Assembly (NCBI GenBank): GCA_017395725.1
Contig: JAFQOB010000292.1
Span: 1 to 20,644 of the forward strand
DNA from: Clostridia bacterium
GTDB lineage: Bacteria > Bacillota_A > Clostridia > Oscillospirales > CAG-272
Length of the DNA stretch: 20,644 nt
Reading direction: 5' to 3'
Part shown: piece after piece, positions 14,562 to 20,644 of the stretch
Position numbering within the stretch: position 1 is the stretch's first letter
How the letters are laid out: each line of letters starts with the position of its first letter
The notes under the pieces: model-generated
What the model was told of the DNA's origin: nothing
The model's input: only the letters and a program-made list of their open reading frames with translations
The model's database searches: none
Translations under genes and position numbers: made by a program

Positions 14562-14691
14562 ATACGGAGATTTCTCGATTCCACACCTAACGGTGTTCCA
14601 CTCGAAATGACTATATAATGTTGTTTGTACAAATAATCCTTCTACGGTCATCCTGAGCGAAGAGGGTAACGCCCTCGAAGTCGAAGGATCC
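14562..14691. repeat. REP/BIME-like inverted unit 1
   Basis: Arm A (plus, 14562-14611) begins ATACGGAGATT and ends CTCGAAATGAC; arm B (minus, 14643-14691) is the reverse-oriented relative (GGTCATCC ... GAAGGATCC). Between them is a linker with AATGTTGTTTGTACAAA. Inside arm A is a hairpin ACACC-TAAC-GGTGT (14583-14596); inside arm B is GAGGG/CCCTC (14662-14666, 14672-14676). The hairpin tips differ in sequence while the flanks agree. Confidence 0.75.
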
Positions 14692-14715
14692 CATAAAGTA
14701 ATATAAAACGATAAT

Positions 14716-14830
14716 GGGATTCTTCGATTCCGCGACTATTTAGTCGCTCCACTCAGAATGACCACTTAATGTTGTACGTACAAACATTTCCCCTACGGTC
14801 ATTCCGAGCGAAGTCGAGGAATCTCCGTAT
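14716..14830. repeat. REP/BIME-like inverted unit 2
   Basis: Arm C (plus, 14716-14762) carries GGGATTCTTCGATTCC, a hairpin GCGACT-ATTT-AGTCGC (14732-14747) and TCCACTCAGAATGAC. Arm D (minus, 14797-14830) is the form without an inserted hairpin and ends ATCTCCGTAT, the perfect inverse of the start of arm A. The linker TAATGTTGTACGTACAAACAT parallels that of unit 1 (here named only by its core GTTGTACGTACAAA). Confidence 0.75.
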
Positions 14831-14871
14831 AAGCAAATTTGCATAAACAATATCCCTATCGTATAGGACAT

Positions 14872-15148
14872 ACGCCTTAAAAATGCTTCGTCAATATTAC
14901 CAAAGGTGTTATTGTGGAAAATTGTGTGGGAAATATACTAAAAACTATGTGGAAAACTACGAAATTAACGGTTCCAAGGGTGGCCCCTAACTGTATACTC
15001 ACATGGACTATATATGAACTAAACTATTCTATTCTTTTCTTTACTCACTTAATCTTATCTCTACTAACCTATACTATACTGCGGTTCCAAGCTGTCTCCA
15101 ATTTGGTTCCAAGATGGTTCCAAGTTTTAAATTGGTGAAATTGACAAG
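14872..15148. other. A/T-rich gene-free stretch with DnaA-box-like words and an 11-bp tandem repeat
   Basis: TGTGGAAAA occurs at 14913-14921 and 14948-14956, and TGTGGGAAA at 14925-14933, all on the plus strand; each differs from the DnaA box TGTGGATAA by one or two bases. GGTTCCAAG occurs at 14970-14978, 15083-15091, 15105-15113 and 15116-15124, with a degenerate copy at 15094. The last four are spaced by exactly 11 bases. Between the two groups lies a pyrimidine-rich, A/T-rich segment (about 14990-15080). A 74-codon frame crosses the stretch but has no ribosome binding site or recognisable domain. I see no gene. Confidence 0.5.
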
Positions 15149-15177
15149 AAAAAGGCTCTCCTTTTTTGAGGAAAGCC
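15149..15177 (-). terminator. Terminator of the zinc-ribbon membrane protein gene
   Basis: On the minus strand GGCTTTCC (from 15177) pairs with GGAGAGCC (to 15154) including one G-U pair, loop TCAAAAAA, followed by five T (15149-15153 complement). On the plus strand that pair becomes C-A, so the minus orientation is favoured, matching the gene that ends at 15205. Confidence 0.8.
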
Positions 15178-15204
15178 ATTTTATGATATGCAAAAAATTA
15201 TTAG

Positions 15205-16044
15205 TTATTTTTCTCTGAGAAATATTTTTTTTACGAGAATTGCCGTAATAATAAGAGCCGCTGAGTATGCAGCCTCGGATAAAAATATCATTAAAGCCCC
15301 GTCACCTGAAGAAGATAATGCAGATACAGCGTTAAAAATACCGAAAACCAAAAGCCAAACGTATGCTTTGGAAGCCTTTTGAATCTGTTCGGTTGGCATA
15401 CCCATATTCATATAGGTTGATTTAATAAACTTATGTATAGTTTTTCTGCCGACAATGTTTATTACAATCAATATAATACCCATTACGGAAATTACGACAC
15501 CGATCAATCCGGCAAAGGTTACAAAATACTGCGAAAATAAATCTACTATTTCGCTTCCGACAGTAGCTTCAAGCTCTTCATAGAACTTTGTAAGCAATTC
15601 TGCGTTTGAGGTGATAAACGTAATAAGAACCGAGAACAACAAACCGAAAACGATAAAGAAAACACCCAAAACGTTATTAACGACATAAGATGCATAAACC
15701 GTACCGCTTATATTTCGTATATGATTGGGGTTAAGGGTATTGTTTTTTGTCTGTGAGTACGCAACCCACATATATACGGTCAGGAAAATTCTTATTATCG
15801 GAAGACCGCCGCCGAGAAAAGAAAGACCGCAACACGCACTTATAAGAATACAAACGACTAAGAAAAGCTTATCCTTTAAAGCGGTGACAATTTTGTGTTC
15901 GGGCTGAGGTGTGGGCGTTTCATAGACAAAATCGGTTTGGGGCGGCGGAGTGAAGCCGGCATCTTTTTTCTCCATAACAGCGCCGCATTGAGGGCAGTAT
16001 TGATAGTCTCTGTTGCTTTCAAAACCGCAATAACTACATTTCAT
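15205..16044 (-). CDS. Zinc-ribbon membrane protein of unknown function
   Basis: The N-terminus is a four-cysteine zinc ribbon: Cys3 and Cys6 (CSYC), then Cys17 and Cys20 (CPQC). A proline-rich linker (about 30-50) follows, then a hydrophobic body with segments near 60-95, 115-145, 165-195 and 225-272. The layout, a cytoplasmic zinc ribbon ahead of a multi-helix membrane domain, is common among uncharacterised Firmicutes proteins; I recognise no enzymatic motif. GGAGG lies 7 bases before the ATG. The gene stands alone with its own promoter and terminator, divergent from the FAD protein gene. Function unknown; a membrane sensor or assembly factor is only a guess. Confidence 0.85.
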   Translation of the reverse strand: MKCSYCGFESNRDYQYCPQCGAVMEKKDAGFTPPPQTDFVYETPTPQPEHKIVTALKDKLFLVVCILISACCGLSFLGGGLPIIRIFLTVYMWVAYSQTKNNTLNPNHIRNISGTVYASYVVNNVLGVFFIVFGLLFSVLITFITSNAELLTKFYEELEATVGSEIVDLFSQYFVTFAGLIGVVISVMGIILIVINIVGRKTIHKFIKSTYMNMGMPTEQIQKASKAYVWLLVFGIFNAVSALSSSGDGALMIFLSEAAYSAALIITAILVKKIFLREK

Positions 16045-16073
16045 AACAAGAACCTCCTTAGCATTCTAAAAAA

Positions 16074-16102
16074 ATTATATCAAAAAAATAGTTTAATTGC
16101 AA
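16074..16102 (-). promoter_or_regulatory. Sigma-A promoter of the zinc-ribbon protein gene
   Basis: On the minus strand TTGCAA (16097-16102) and a perfect TATAAT (16074-16079) are 17 bases apart, with TG one base before the -10. It lies about 30 bases from the ATG. Confidence 0.7.
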
Positions 16103-16119
16103 TATTTTTTATATAAATG

Positions 16120-16148
16120 TGGAAATATTTTTATGGATATGGTATAAT
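16120..16148 (+). promoter_or_regulatory. Sigma-A promoter of the FAD protein gene
   Basis: TGGAAA (16120-16125) and a perfect TATAAT (16143-16148) are 17 bases apart; TGG directly before the -10 makes it an extended -10 promoter. It is back to back with the divergent promoter at 16074-16102. Confidence 0.7.
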
Positions 16149-16191
16149 CACCTTATGAGAAATAACAAGTAGAACATATAGGGAGAAAAAA

Positions 16192-17562
16192 ATGAAATAT
16201 GATGTTATAATAATAGGTGCAGGACCCGGTGGTATATTTGCGGCTTATGAATTAATGCAATTAAATAAGAATCTTAAGGTGGCAGTATTTGAAGCGGGAC
16301 ACGCTTTGGAAAAGAGAAATTGCCCCATTGACGGAAAAAAGATAAAGAGCTGTATCGGGTGCAAGAGTTGTTCCATAATGAGCGGTTTTGGGGGAGCAGG
16401 TGCATTTTCTGACGGTAAATATAATATTACAAACGATTTTGGCGGAACGTTGTATGAATATATAGGCAAGAAAAATGCCCTTGACCTTATGTACTATATA
16501 GACGAAATAAATATGCGTTACGGCGGCGAGGGAACGAAGCTTTATACGACGGCGGGGACACGGTTTAAGACTGTGTGTATACAGCACGATCTGCATCTGC
16601 TTGATGCATCTGTTCGTCATCTTGGAACCGATATAAACTACGTTGTTCTTGAGAATCTTTATAACTATCTTAAGACACAGGTTGAATTTTTCTTTGATAC
16701 TCCTGTTAGTACCGTTGAGCGTTTGGATAACGGTTACAAGGTTATATGCGGAGACAGTGCTTATACCTGCGATAAGTGTATTATCAGTGTTGGCAGAAGC
16801 GGAAGCAAGTGGATGGAAAATGTATGTCAGGAGCTTGCCATTCCCACCAAGTCCAACCGAGTTGACATTGGCGTAAGAGTAGAGCTTCCGGCTACGGTGT
16901 TTGCACATCTTACAGATGAATTATACGAGAGCAAGATAGTATACAGAACAGAAAAATACGGAGACAAGGTAAGAACTTTCTGTATGAATCCAAAGGGAGC
17001 TGTAGTTAACGAAAATACAAACGGAATTATAACGGTTAACGGTCACAGCTATGAAGACCCCTCAAAGCAGACGGAAAATACTAACTTTGCACTTTTGGTT
17101 GCGAAGCATTTTTCTGAGCCCTTTAAGGATTCAAACGGATACGGCGAGAGTATTGCAAGACTCAGCAATATGCTTGGAGGCGGTGTAATCGTACAGCGAT
17201 TCGGTGATTTGATAAGAGGCCGCCGTTCAACTCCCAGCCGTATAGAAGAGTCGTTTATAACTCCGACGCTTAACGCTACTCCCGGTGATTTGAGCCTTGT
17301 TTCGCCAAAACGAATACTTGACGGAATTATCGAGATGATATTCGCTCTTGACAAGGTTGCTCCGGGTACGGCAAATGACGATACATTGCTTTACGGAGTT
17401 GAGGTAAAGTTCTACAATATGGAGGTTGAGGTTAACAATAACCTTGAGACGAAGTATGACGGACTTTATATAATCGGTGACGGAAGCGGTATAACCCATT
17501 CGCTTTCTCACGCATCTGCAAGCGGTGTACACGTTGCAAGAAATATTGCAGAAAACTGTTAA
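16192..17562 (+). CDS. FAD-dependent dehydrogenase-like protein (COG2509 type)
   Basis: The N-terminus MKYDVIIIGAGPGGIFAAYE is a Rossmann FAD-binding motif (GxGxxG at 9-14), with Glu34 placed to bind the FAD ribose. A cysteine-rich stretch follows (Cys44, Cys54, Cys57, Cys60), then SGFGGAGAFSDGK at 64-76, which I recognise from the uncharacterised FAD-dependent dehydrogenase group COG2509. Near the end, GLYIIGDGSGITHSLSHASASG is the second FAD contact. Length 456 is usual for the group. GGGAG lies 9 bases before the ATG. The gene has its own promoter and a possible weak terminator. The substrate and reaction are unknown; the CxxCxxC cysteines could bind metal, which is inference. Confidence 0.88.
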   Translation: MKYDVIIIGAGPGGIFAAYELMQLNKNLKVAVFEAGHALEKRNCPIDGKKIKSCIGCKSCSIMSGFGGAGAFSDGKYNITNDFGGTLYEYIGKKNALDLMYYIDEINMRYGGEGTKLYTTAGTRFKTVCIQHDLHLLDASVRHLGTDINYVVLENLYNYLKTQVEFFFDTPVSTVERLDNGYKVICGDSAYTCDKCIISVGRSGSKWMENVCQELAIPTKSNRVDIGVRVELPATVFAHLTDELYESKIVYRTEKYGDKVRTFCMNPKGAVVNENTNGIITVNGHSYEDPSKQTENTNFALLVAKHFSEPFKDSNGYGESIARLSNMLGGGVIVQRFGDLIRGRRSTPSRIEESFITPTLNATPGDLSLVSPKRILDGIIEMIFALDKVAPGTANDDTLLYGVEVKFYNMEVEVNNNLETKYDGLYIIGDGSGITHSLSHASASGVHVARNIAENC

Positions 17563-17574
17563 TCAATAAAAATT

Positions 17575-17605
17575 GGGGCTGAGCTAAGCTCAGCCTCAGT
17601 ATTTT
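17575..17605 (+). terminator. Probable weak terminator after the FAD protein gene
   Basis: GGGGCTGAG (17575-17583) and CTCAGCCTC (17589-17597) form a GC-rich stem with a small loop, followed by AGTATTTTATATTT, an interrupted T-tract. It begins 13 bases after the stop codon. Confidence 0.6.
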
Positions 17606-17643
17606 ATATTTCAGCAATTACTCTGCAGGGGAGACCTGTTATA

Positions 17644-17672
17644 TTTACAAAATACTAACAGAGTGATATAAT
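17644..17672 (+). promoter_or_regulatory. Sigma-A promoter of the M20 peptidase gene
   Basis: TTTACA (17644-17649, 5 of 6) and a perfect TATAAT (17667-17672) are separated by 17 bases, with TG one base before the -10. The ATG is 35 bases downstream. Confidence 0.8.
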
Positions 17673-17706
17673 GTGTTGGAAAAACTAAACTAAGAGGTAA
17701 TAGAGA

Positions 17707-18792
17707 ATGAGTGAAGCTTTTGAATTACTTTGTGAGTTAGCGCAAATACCCGCCCCCTCTCACCAAGAGGAGAAGAGGGCAGAGTTTTGCAAGGCTTGGC
17801 TTGAAAAGCAGGGTGCAGAAAACGTATATATAGACGGTGCGCTTAACGTAATATACCCCATAGGCGATACGGCAAAAGATTTGGTTGTGATTATGGCACA
17901 CAGCGACGTTGTGTTTCCCGATACGGATAAGCTTCCTTTAAAAGTAGAAAACGGCAGATTATATTGCCCGGGAGTAGGCGACGATACTGCACATGCAGTA
18001 GGACTGCTTATGGCGGCGAAGCACGTTGCCGAAAATAAGCTAAAGCCTAAAAAATGCGGCGGTGTACTGCTTGTTATAAACTCTTGCGAAGAGGGGCTTG
18101 GTAACCTTAAGGGCTGCCGTGAGGTTATGCGTGTTTACGGAGACAGAGTAAAAGAGTTTATAACCTTTGACGGCTCGATATTTTACGTGCATACAAAGAC
18201 GGTAGGTTCGAGGAGATTTAAGATTGAAGTAAGAACGGAAGGCGGTCACTCGTATCAGGCATTTGGCAATAAAAATGCAATAGCTTGTCTTGCATCGCTG
18301 ATTGACAAGATTTACAAAATAAAGGTTCCCGAGATTGGAAAGACAACCTATAACGTAGGAATGATAAAGGGCGGTACGTCGGTTAATACCATAGCCCAGT
18401 ATGCCGAAGCACTTATTGAATTCCGTTCCGACGAGAGAGAAGCCATTGAGATAATGCAAAGGGAGTTTGACAGGGTTATTGCCGAAACCGAGGGCGACGT
18501 TAGTGTAACGGTTATAGGTGACAGACCTTGTGCGGGCGACGTTGATAAGCAAAAGCTTGAGGAGCTGAAAACAAGGGTGATAAGCTCTATGCAAAAGCAT
18601 TTTGACATAGTTGTAAAGGACACACCCGGCTCAACTGATTGTAACATACCCTCGTCAATGGGGATACCTGCAATAAGCATGGGAATTGTGAAGACGTTTG
18701 GTGCACATACCAGAGAAGAATACATTGAGATTGACAGTATTGAACCCGGTATGGAACTTGCAAAGGAAATTGTTTGCTACTATTTTGAATAA
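17707..18792 (+). CDS. M20 family metallopeptidase (dipeptidase/tripeptidase-like)
   Basis: A cytoplasmic, probably di-zinc peptidase or amidohydrolase of family M20. Metal and catalytic landmarks are present: His65 and Asp67 (AHSDVV), Asp92 (VGDDTAHA), Glu128-Glu129 (NSCEEG), Asp155 (TFDGS) and His334 (GAHTREEYIE). The insert RTEGGHSYQAFGNKNAI starts the dimerisation domain, and GSTDCNIPSSMGIPAISMG is the usual stretch before the last ligand. At 361 residues it is shorter than peptidase T (about 410). AGAGGT precedes the ATG. It is a single-gene unit between a promoter and a strong terminator. M20 enzymes cut small peptides or acylated amino acids; the substrate here is open. Confidence 0.9.
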   Translation: MSEAFELLCELAQIPAPSHQEEKRAEFCKAWLEKQGAENVYIDGALNVIYPIGDTAKDLVVIMAHSDVVFPDTDKLPLKVENGRLYCPGVGDDTAHAVGLLMAAKHVAENKLKPKKCGGVLLVINSCEEGLGNLKGCREVMRVYGDRVKEFITFDGSIFYVHTKTVGSRRFKIEVRTEGGHSYQAFGNKNAIACLASLIDKIYKIKVPEIGKTTYNVGMIKGGTSVNTIAQYAEALIEFRSDEREAIEIMQREFDRVIAETEGDVSVTVIGDRPCAGDVDKQKLEELKTRVISSMQKHFDIVVKDTPGSTDCNIPSSMGIPAISMGIVKTFGAHTREEYIEIDSIEPGMELAKEIVCYYFE

Positions 18793-18799
18793 AAAAAGA

Positions 18800-18841
18800 C
18801 CACCCGATATGCGAAAGTAAGCATATCGGGTGGATATTTTT
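18800..18841. terminator. Bidirectional terminator between the convergent M20 peptidase and murI genes
   Basis: CCACCCGATATGC (18800-18812) and GCATATCGGGTGG (18821-18833) form a 13-bp perfect stem with an 8-base loop. T-rich sequence follows on the plus side (18837-18841) and seven A precede it (18791-18797), giving T on the minus strand. The plus-side tract overlaps the murI stop codon. Confidence 0.93.
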
Positions 18842-19610
18842 ATCTATTTAAGAGGAAATAGGTAAGGTCCATTATTTCTTTTGAGCCGAGGGTGTTTATG
18901 ATGTGAAGTTCACCCTTTTGACTTTGGTCGTTGAGCATATCGATAGCTTCAAGGCGGCGTTTGGTTTCCCTTGCGGTTCCGCTTCCGCCGTCAAAGATAA
19001 CTGCCTTGTGGTCAAAAGCTTTGCTGACGGCTTCTTTTATGTGGGGATAATGGGTACAGCCAAGCACGACCGAGTCAACCTTCAAATATTTGAAAGGAGC
19101 AAATATTTCTTTCAGGTGTGCGTCAAGCTCAGGACCTTCAACGATACCCCTTTCGATAAGCTTTACAAGATTAGGACAGGGGAGAGCGATAATATTCGCC
19201 GCACTGTCATAACGACGGGCAAGCTCGTCAAACTTATCTTGAGAAAGGGTTAAAGGTGTTGCCATAACGATAACCGTCGGGTGAATTTTATAAAGAACAG
19301 CAGGTTTTACTGCAGGTTCAATGCCGATTATGGGTATATCGGGATACTGCTCTCTGAGGGAATCGGCGGCAACGCTTGTTGCGGTGTTACAGGCAATAAC
19401 AATTGCTTTAGCGCCTTTTGCGAGGAGTATTTCAGCATTTTTTCTTGTAAGCTCTCTAATTTGGTCTGCACTTTTTGTGCCGTAGGGAGCGTTTATTGAG
19501 TCGCCGTAATAAATATAATTTTCATTTGGAAGCAGGGCGATAAGCTCTTTGAGTACGCTTATTCCGCCGACGCCCGAGTCAAATACGGCAATAGGGTCAG
19601 TTTTTTTCAT
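18840..19610 (-). CDS. murI: Glutamate racemase
   Basis: Converts L-glutamate to D-glutamate for peptidoglycan stem peptides, without cofactor, using two cysteines. Asp11-Ser12 (FDSGVGG), Cys74 (ACNTATS) and Cys185 with His187 (LGCTHYPH) are the active-site residues; YGDSINAPYGTK at about 35-46 is the second substrate loop. At 256 residues the length is normal. AAGGTGG precedes the ATG, and a near-consensus promoter lies upstream. It stands alone, convergent with the M20 peptidase. Aspartate racemases share the fold, but these motifs are those of MurI. Confidence 0.96.
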   Translation of the reverse strand: MKKTDPIAVFDSGVGGISVLKELIALLPNENYIYYGDSINAPYGTKSADQIRELTRKNAEILLAKGAKAIVIACNTATSVAADSLREQYPDIPIIGIEPAVKPAVLYKIHPTVIVMATPLTLSQDKFDELARRYDSAANIIALPCPNLVKLIERGIVEGPELDAHLKEIFAPFKYLKVDSVVLGCTHYPHIKEAVSKAFDHKAVIFDGGSGTARETKRRLEAIDMLNDQSQKGELHIINTLGSKEIMDLTYFLLNR

Positions 19611-19648
19611 TAAGTAAAACCACCTTTAATGGAATAATTTATACCTAT

Positions 19649-19677
19649 AGTATACCATATAATTATATTACAGTCAA
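19649..19677 (-). promoter_or_regulatory. Sigma-A promoter of murI
   Basis: On the minus strand TTGACT (19672-19677) and TATACT (19649-19654) are 17 bases apart, each 5 of 6 to consensus. The -10 is about 39 bases from the ATG. Confidence 0.8.
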
Positions 19678-19690
19678 TCGAGAAATAAAC

Positions 19691-19718
19691 AAAAACGGAA
19701 GCAAAATTGCTTCCGTTT
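19691..19718 (-). terminator. Terminator of the MFS transporter gene
   Basis: AAACGGAAGCAA (19693-19704) and TTGCTTCCGTTT (19707-19718) form a 12-bp inverted repeat; on the minus strand TTTTTGTTTATTTC follows the CG core. It begins 9 bases beyond the stop codon of the transporter and 14 bases before the murI -35 box. Confidence 0.85.
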
Positions 19719-19726
19719 AGAATTAA

Positions 19727-20644
19727 TTACATATCTTTCATTTTCATATTACGAGCGAGAAGTGTGAGCGCAAGAAGTAATATGTAGAGAACGCCGATTG
19801 TAATGAATATAGCCGACCAACCGAACTTTTCAATAACGAAACCGAACATAGCCGATTGAATAGCGGCACCCATATATACAGCCCAGTCAAGAACACCTAC
19901 GACTGTTGATGAAAGCGCACGTCCGCCCATATCGCCTGCGATTGCCCAAATAACACCGGTAACCATACAGGATACGCCTACTATAAAGAGCATACCCGAA
20001 GCAAGCTGTTGGCTCTTGATGAAGGGGAAGGTTATCATTCCGAAGAAGGTGATAACGGAAGCGATTATAAGCATAGGCTCTCTCTTGCCTTTGAATACTT
20101 TATCGGTAATAAAGGGGAAGAAGAACATAGCGCAAGCGTGACCGAGGGGGAGAAGAATGGTGCTGAAGATACCGTCTTTAACCGAGAGACCCATAACTTC
20201 TGTGAAGTAAGAGGGAATCCAAGTGAGAAGACCGTAACGGCCAATACCTGCGATAGCGGAAATGAAGCAGAATACGATAACCTTAGGCTGACTGAAAAGG
20301 AGCTTGTAGGGGTAGAAATAACCTTTTTCTTTAATTCTCTTTTCAAGCTCGGCATCTTTTTGGTTAAGAGCTTCGTTAGCTTCTTTAAAGGGAGTAAGTC
20401 CAATTTCCTCGGGTGTAGACTTGAAGAAAGCGATGAACGCGATAAGGATAAGCACCATAGGAACCATAGGATAACGGAAAGCAGCACGCCAACCCCATTC
20501 GGGATTAAGGTCGATACACCAGCCGATAGTAAGATAGGTTACGACCTGAGCCATACCGGTGAAGGCAGTTGCAAGACCGGAGGCAAAGCCTCTTTTTTCT
20601 TTAGGCCACCACTTGTTAAGAACTCCGAGACCGTTTGCCCAAAC
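19727..20644 (-). CDS. MFS transporter, possibly sugar-phosphate/organophosphate type (5' end missing)
   Basis: The reading frame stays open to the window edge (first visible codons VWANGLGVLNKWWPKEKRGF), so the true start lies outside; an internal ATG at 20554 is not the start. The visible 305 residues cover roughly the C-terminal two thirds to three quarters of a 12-helix major facilitator. WPKEKRGFASG matches the conserved basic loop between helices 4 and 5. A charged central loop follows, about 20350-20420 (STPEEIGLTPFKEANEAL), and then six further membrane segments. The STPEEIGL loop and overall layout recall the organophosphate:phosphate antiporter group (GlpT/UhpT, COG2271), but no substrate-binding residues can be confirmed. 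A terminator follows it, and murI downstream has its own promoter. Confidence 0.85.
   Translation of the reverse strand, partial: VWANGLGVLNKWWPKEKRGFASGLATAFTGMAQVVTYLTIGWCIDLNPEWGWRAAFRYPMVPMVLILIAFIAFFKSTPEEIGLTPFKEANEALNQKDAELEKRIKEKGYFYPYKLLFSQPKVIVFCFISAIAGIGRYGLLTWIPSYFTEVMGLSVKDGIFSTILLPLGHACAMFFFPFITDKVFKGKREPMLIIASVITFFGMITFPFIKSQQLASGMLFIVGVSCMVTGVIWAIAGDMGGRALSSTVVGVLDWAVYMGAAIQSAMFGFVIEKFGWSAIFITIGVLYILLLALTLLARNMKMKDM

Noticed and set aside
14614..14619. TATAAT in the linker of the first BIME-like unit as a promoter
   Set aside because: No -35 box at a suitable distance and no gene downstream.
14190..14651. Several overlapping open frames of 89-132 codons in the repeat island
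   Set aside because: They cross terminators, hairpins and the tRNA fragment on both strands; none has a ribosome binding site or a plausible protein sequence.
14914..15138. 74-codon plus-strand open frame across the DnaA-box-like and 11-bp repeats
   Set aside because: No ribosome binding site, no recognisable domain, and an 11-bp repeat shifts frame with each copy, which does not fit a repeat-containing protein.
20554..20554. ATG at 20554 as the start of the MFS gene
   Set aside because: The same frame continues to the window edge with clear transporter sequence, so this is an internal methionine.

Overview
The window looks like a chromosome segment of a low-to-medium-GC member of the Clostridia, probably gut-associated. 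Reasons: strong AGGAGG-type ribosome binding sites, sigma-A promoters with TTGACA/TATAAT boxes and extended TG motifs, a SpoIIIE/FtsK translocase, an MltG with a long cytoplasmic tail, a Firmicutes-type L10 leader, a tRNA with encoded CCA, and intergenic palindromic repeats. I cannot name a genus. Most genes are ordinary housekeeping genes; the unusual material is in the gaps.

Layout. 1-2537 (+): a degenerate prephenate-dehydratase-like/ACT protein followed after 2 bases by a phosphohexomutase, then a terminator. 2591-2858: a gene-free mosaic of palindromes. 2860-11974 (-): eight tightly packed genes, read from uppP through ftsK/spoIIIE, tmk, a DJ-1 protein, 5-formyl-THF cyclo-ligase, a CPBP protease and mltG to a U32 (TrhP-like) protein. 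These cover lipid-carrier recycling, chromosome translocation, dTTP and folate supply, glycan processing and tRNA modification, probably from one promoter at about 12010-12036. 12069-12830 (+): two half-length TauE/SafE-like membrane proteins. 12827-13969 (+): promoter, L10 leader with an attenuator-like terminator, rplJ and rplL. 14061-14152 (+): tRNA-Ser(GGA).

14153-15148 is about 1 kb with no credible gene but very dense structure. It holds two strong terminators and an array of eight mini-hairpins joined by mostly 8-nt linkers; the array's polarity inverts in the middle. It also holds an inverted fragment of the tRNA-Ser 3' end, two REP/BIME-like inverted units with exchangeable hairpin tips, three DnaA-box-like words and an 11-bp tandem repeat. 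This is the best candidate for something undescribed. All seven intact hairpins of the array carry a C(GNA)G or C(GNNA)G loop on the strand predicted by the linker polarity, although their stem sequences all differ.

15205-18792: a zinc-ribbon membrane protein (-) divergent from a COG2509-type FAD protein (+), then an M20 peptidase (+) with its own promoter. 18800-20644: a bidirectional terminator, glutamate racemase (-) with a near-consensus promoter, and an MFS transporter (-) cut by the right edge of the window. All family assignments are by recognition of motifs; no database search was run.
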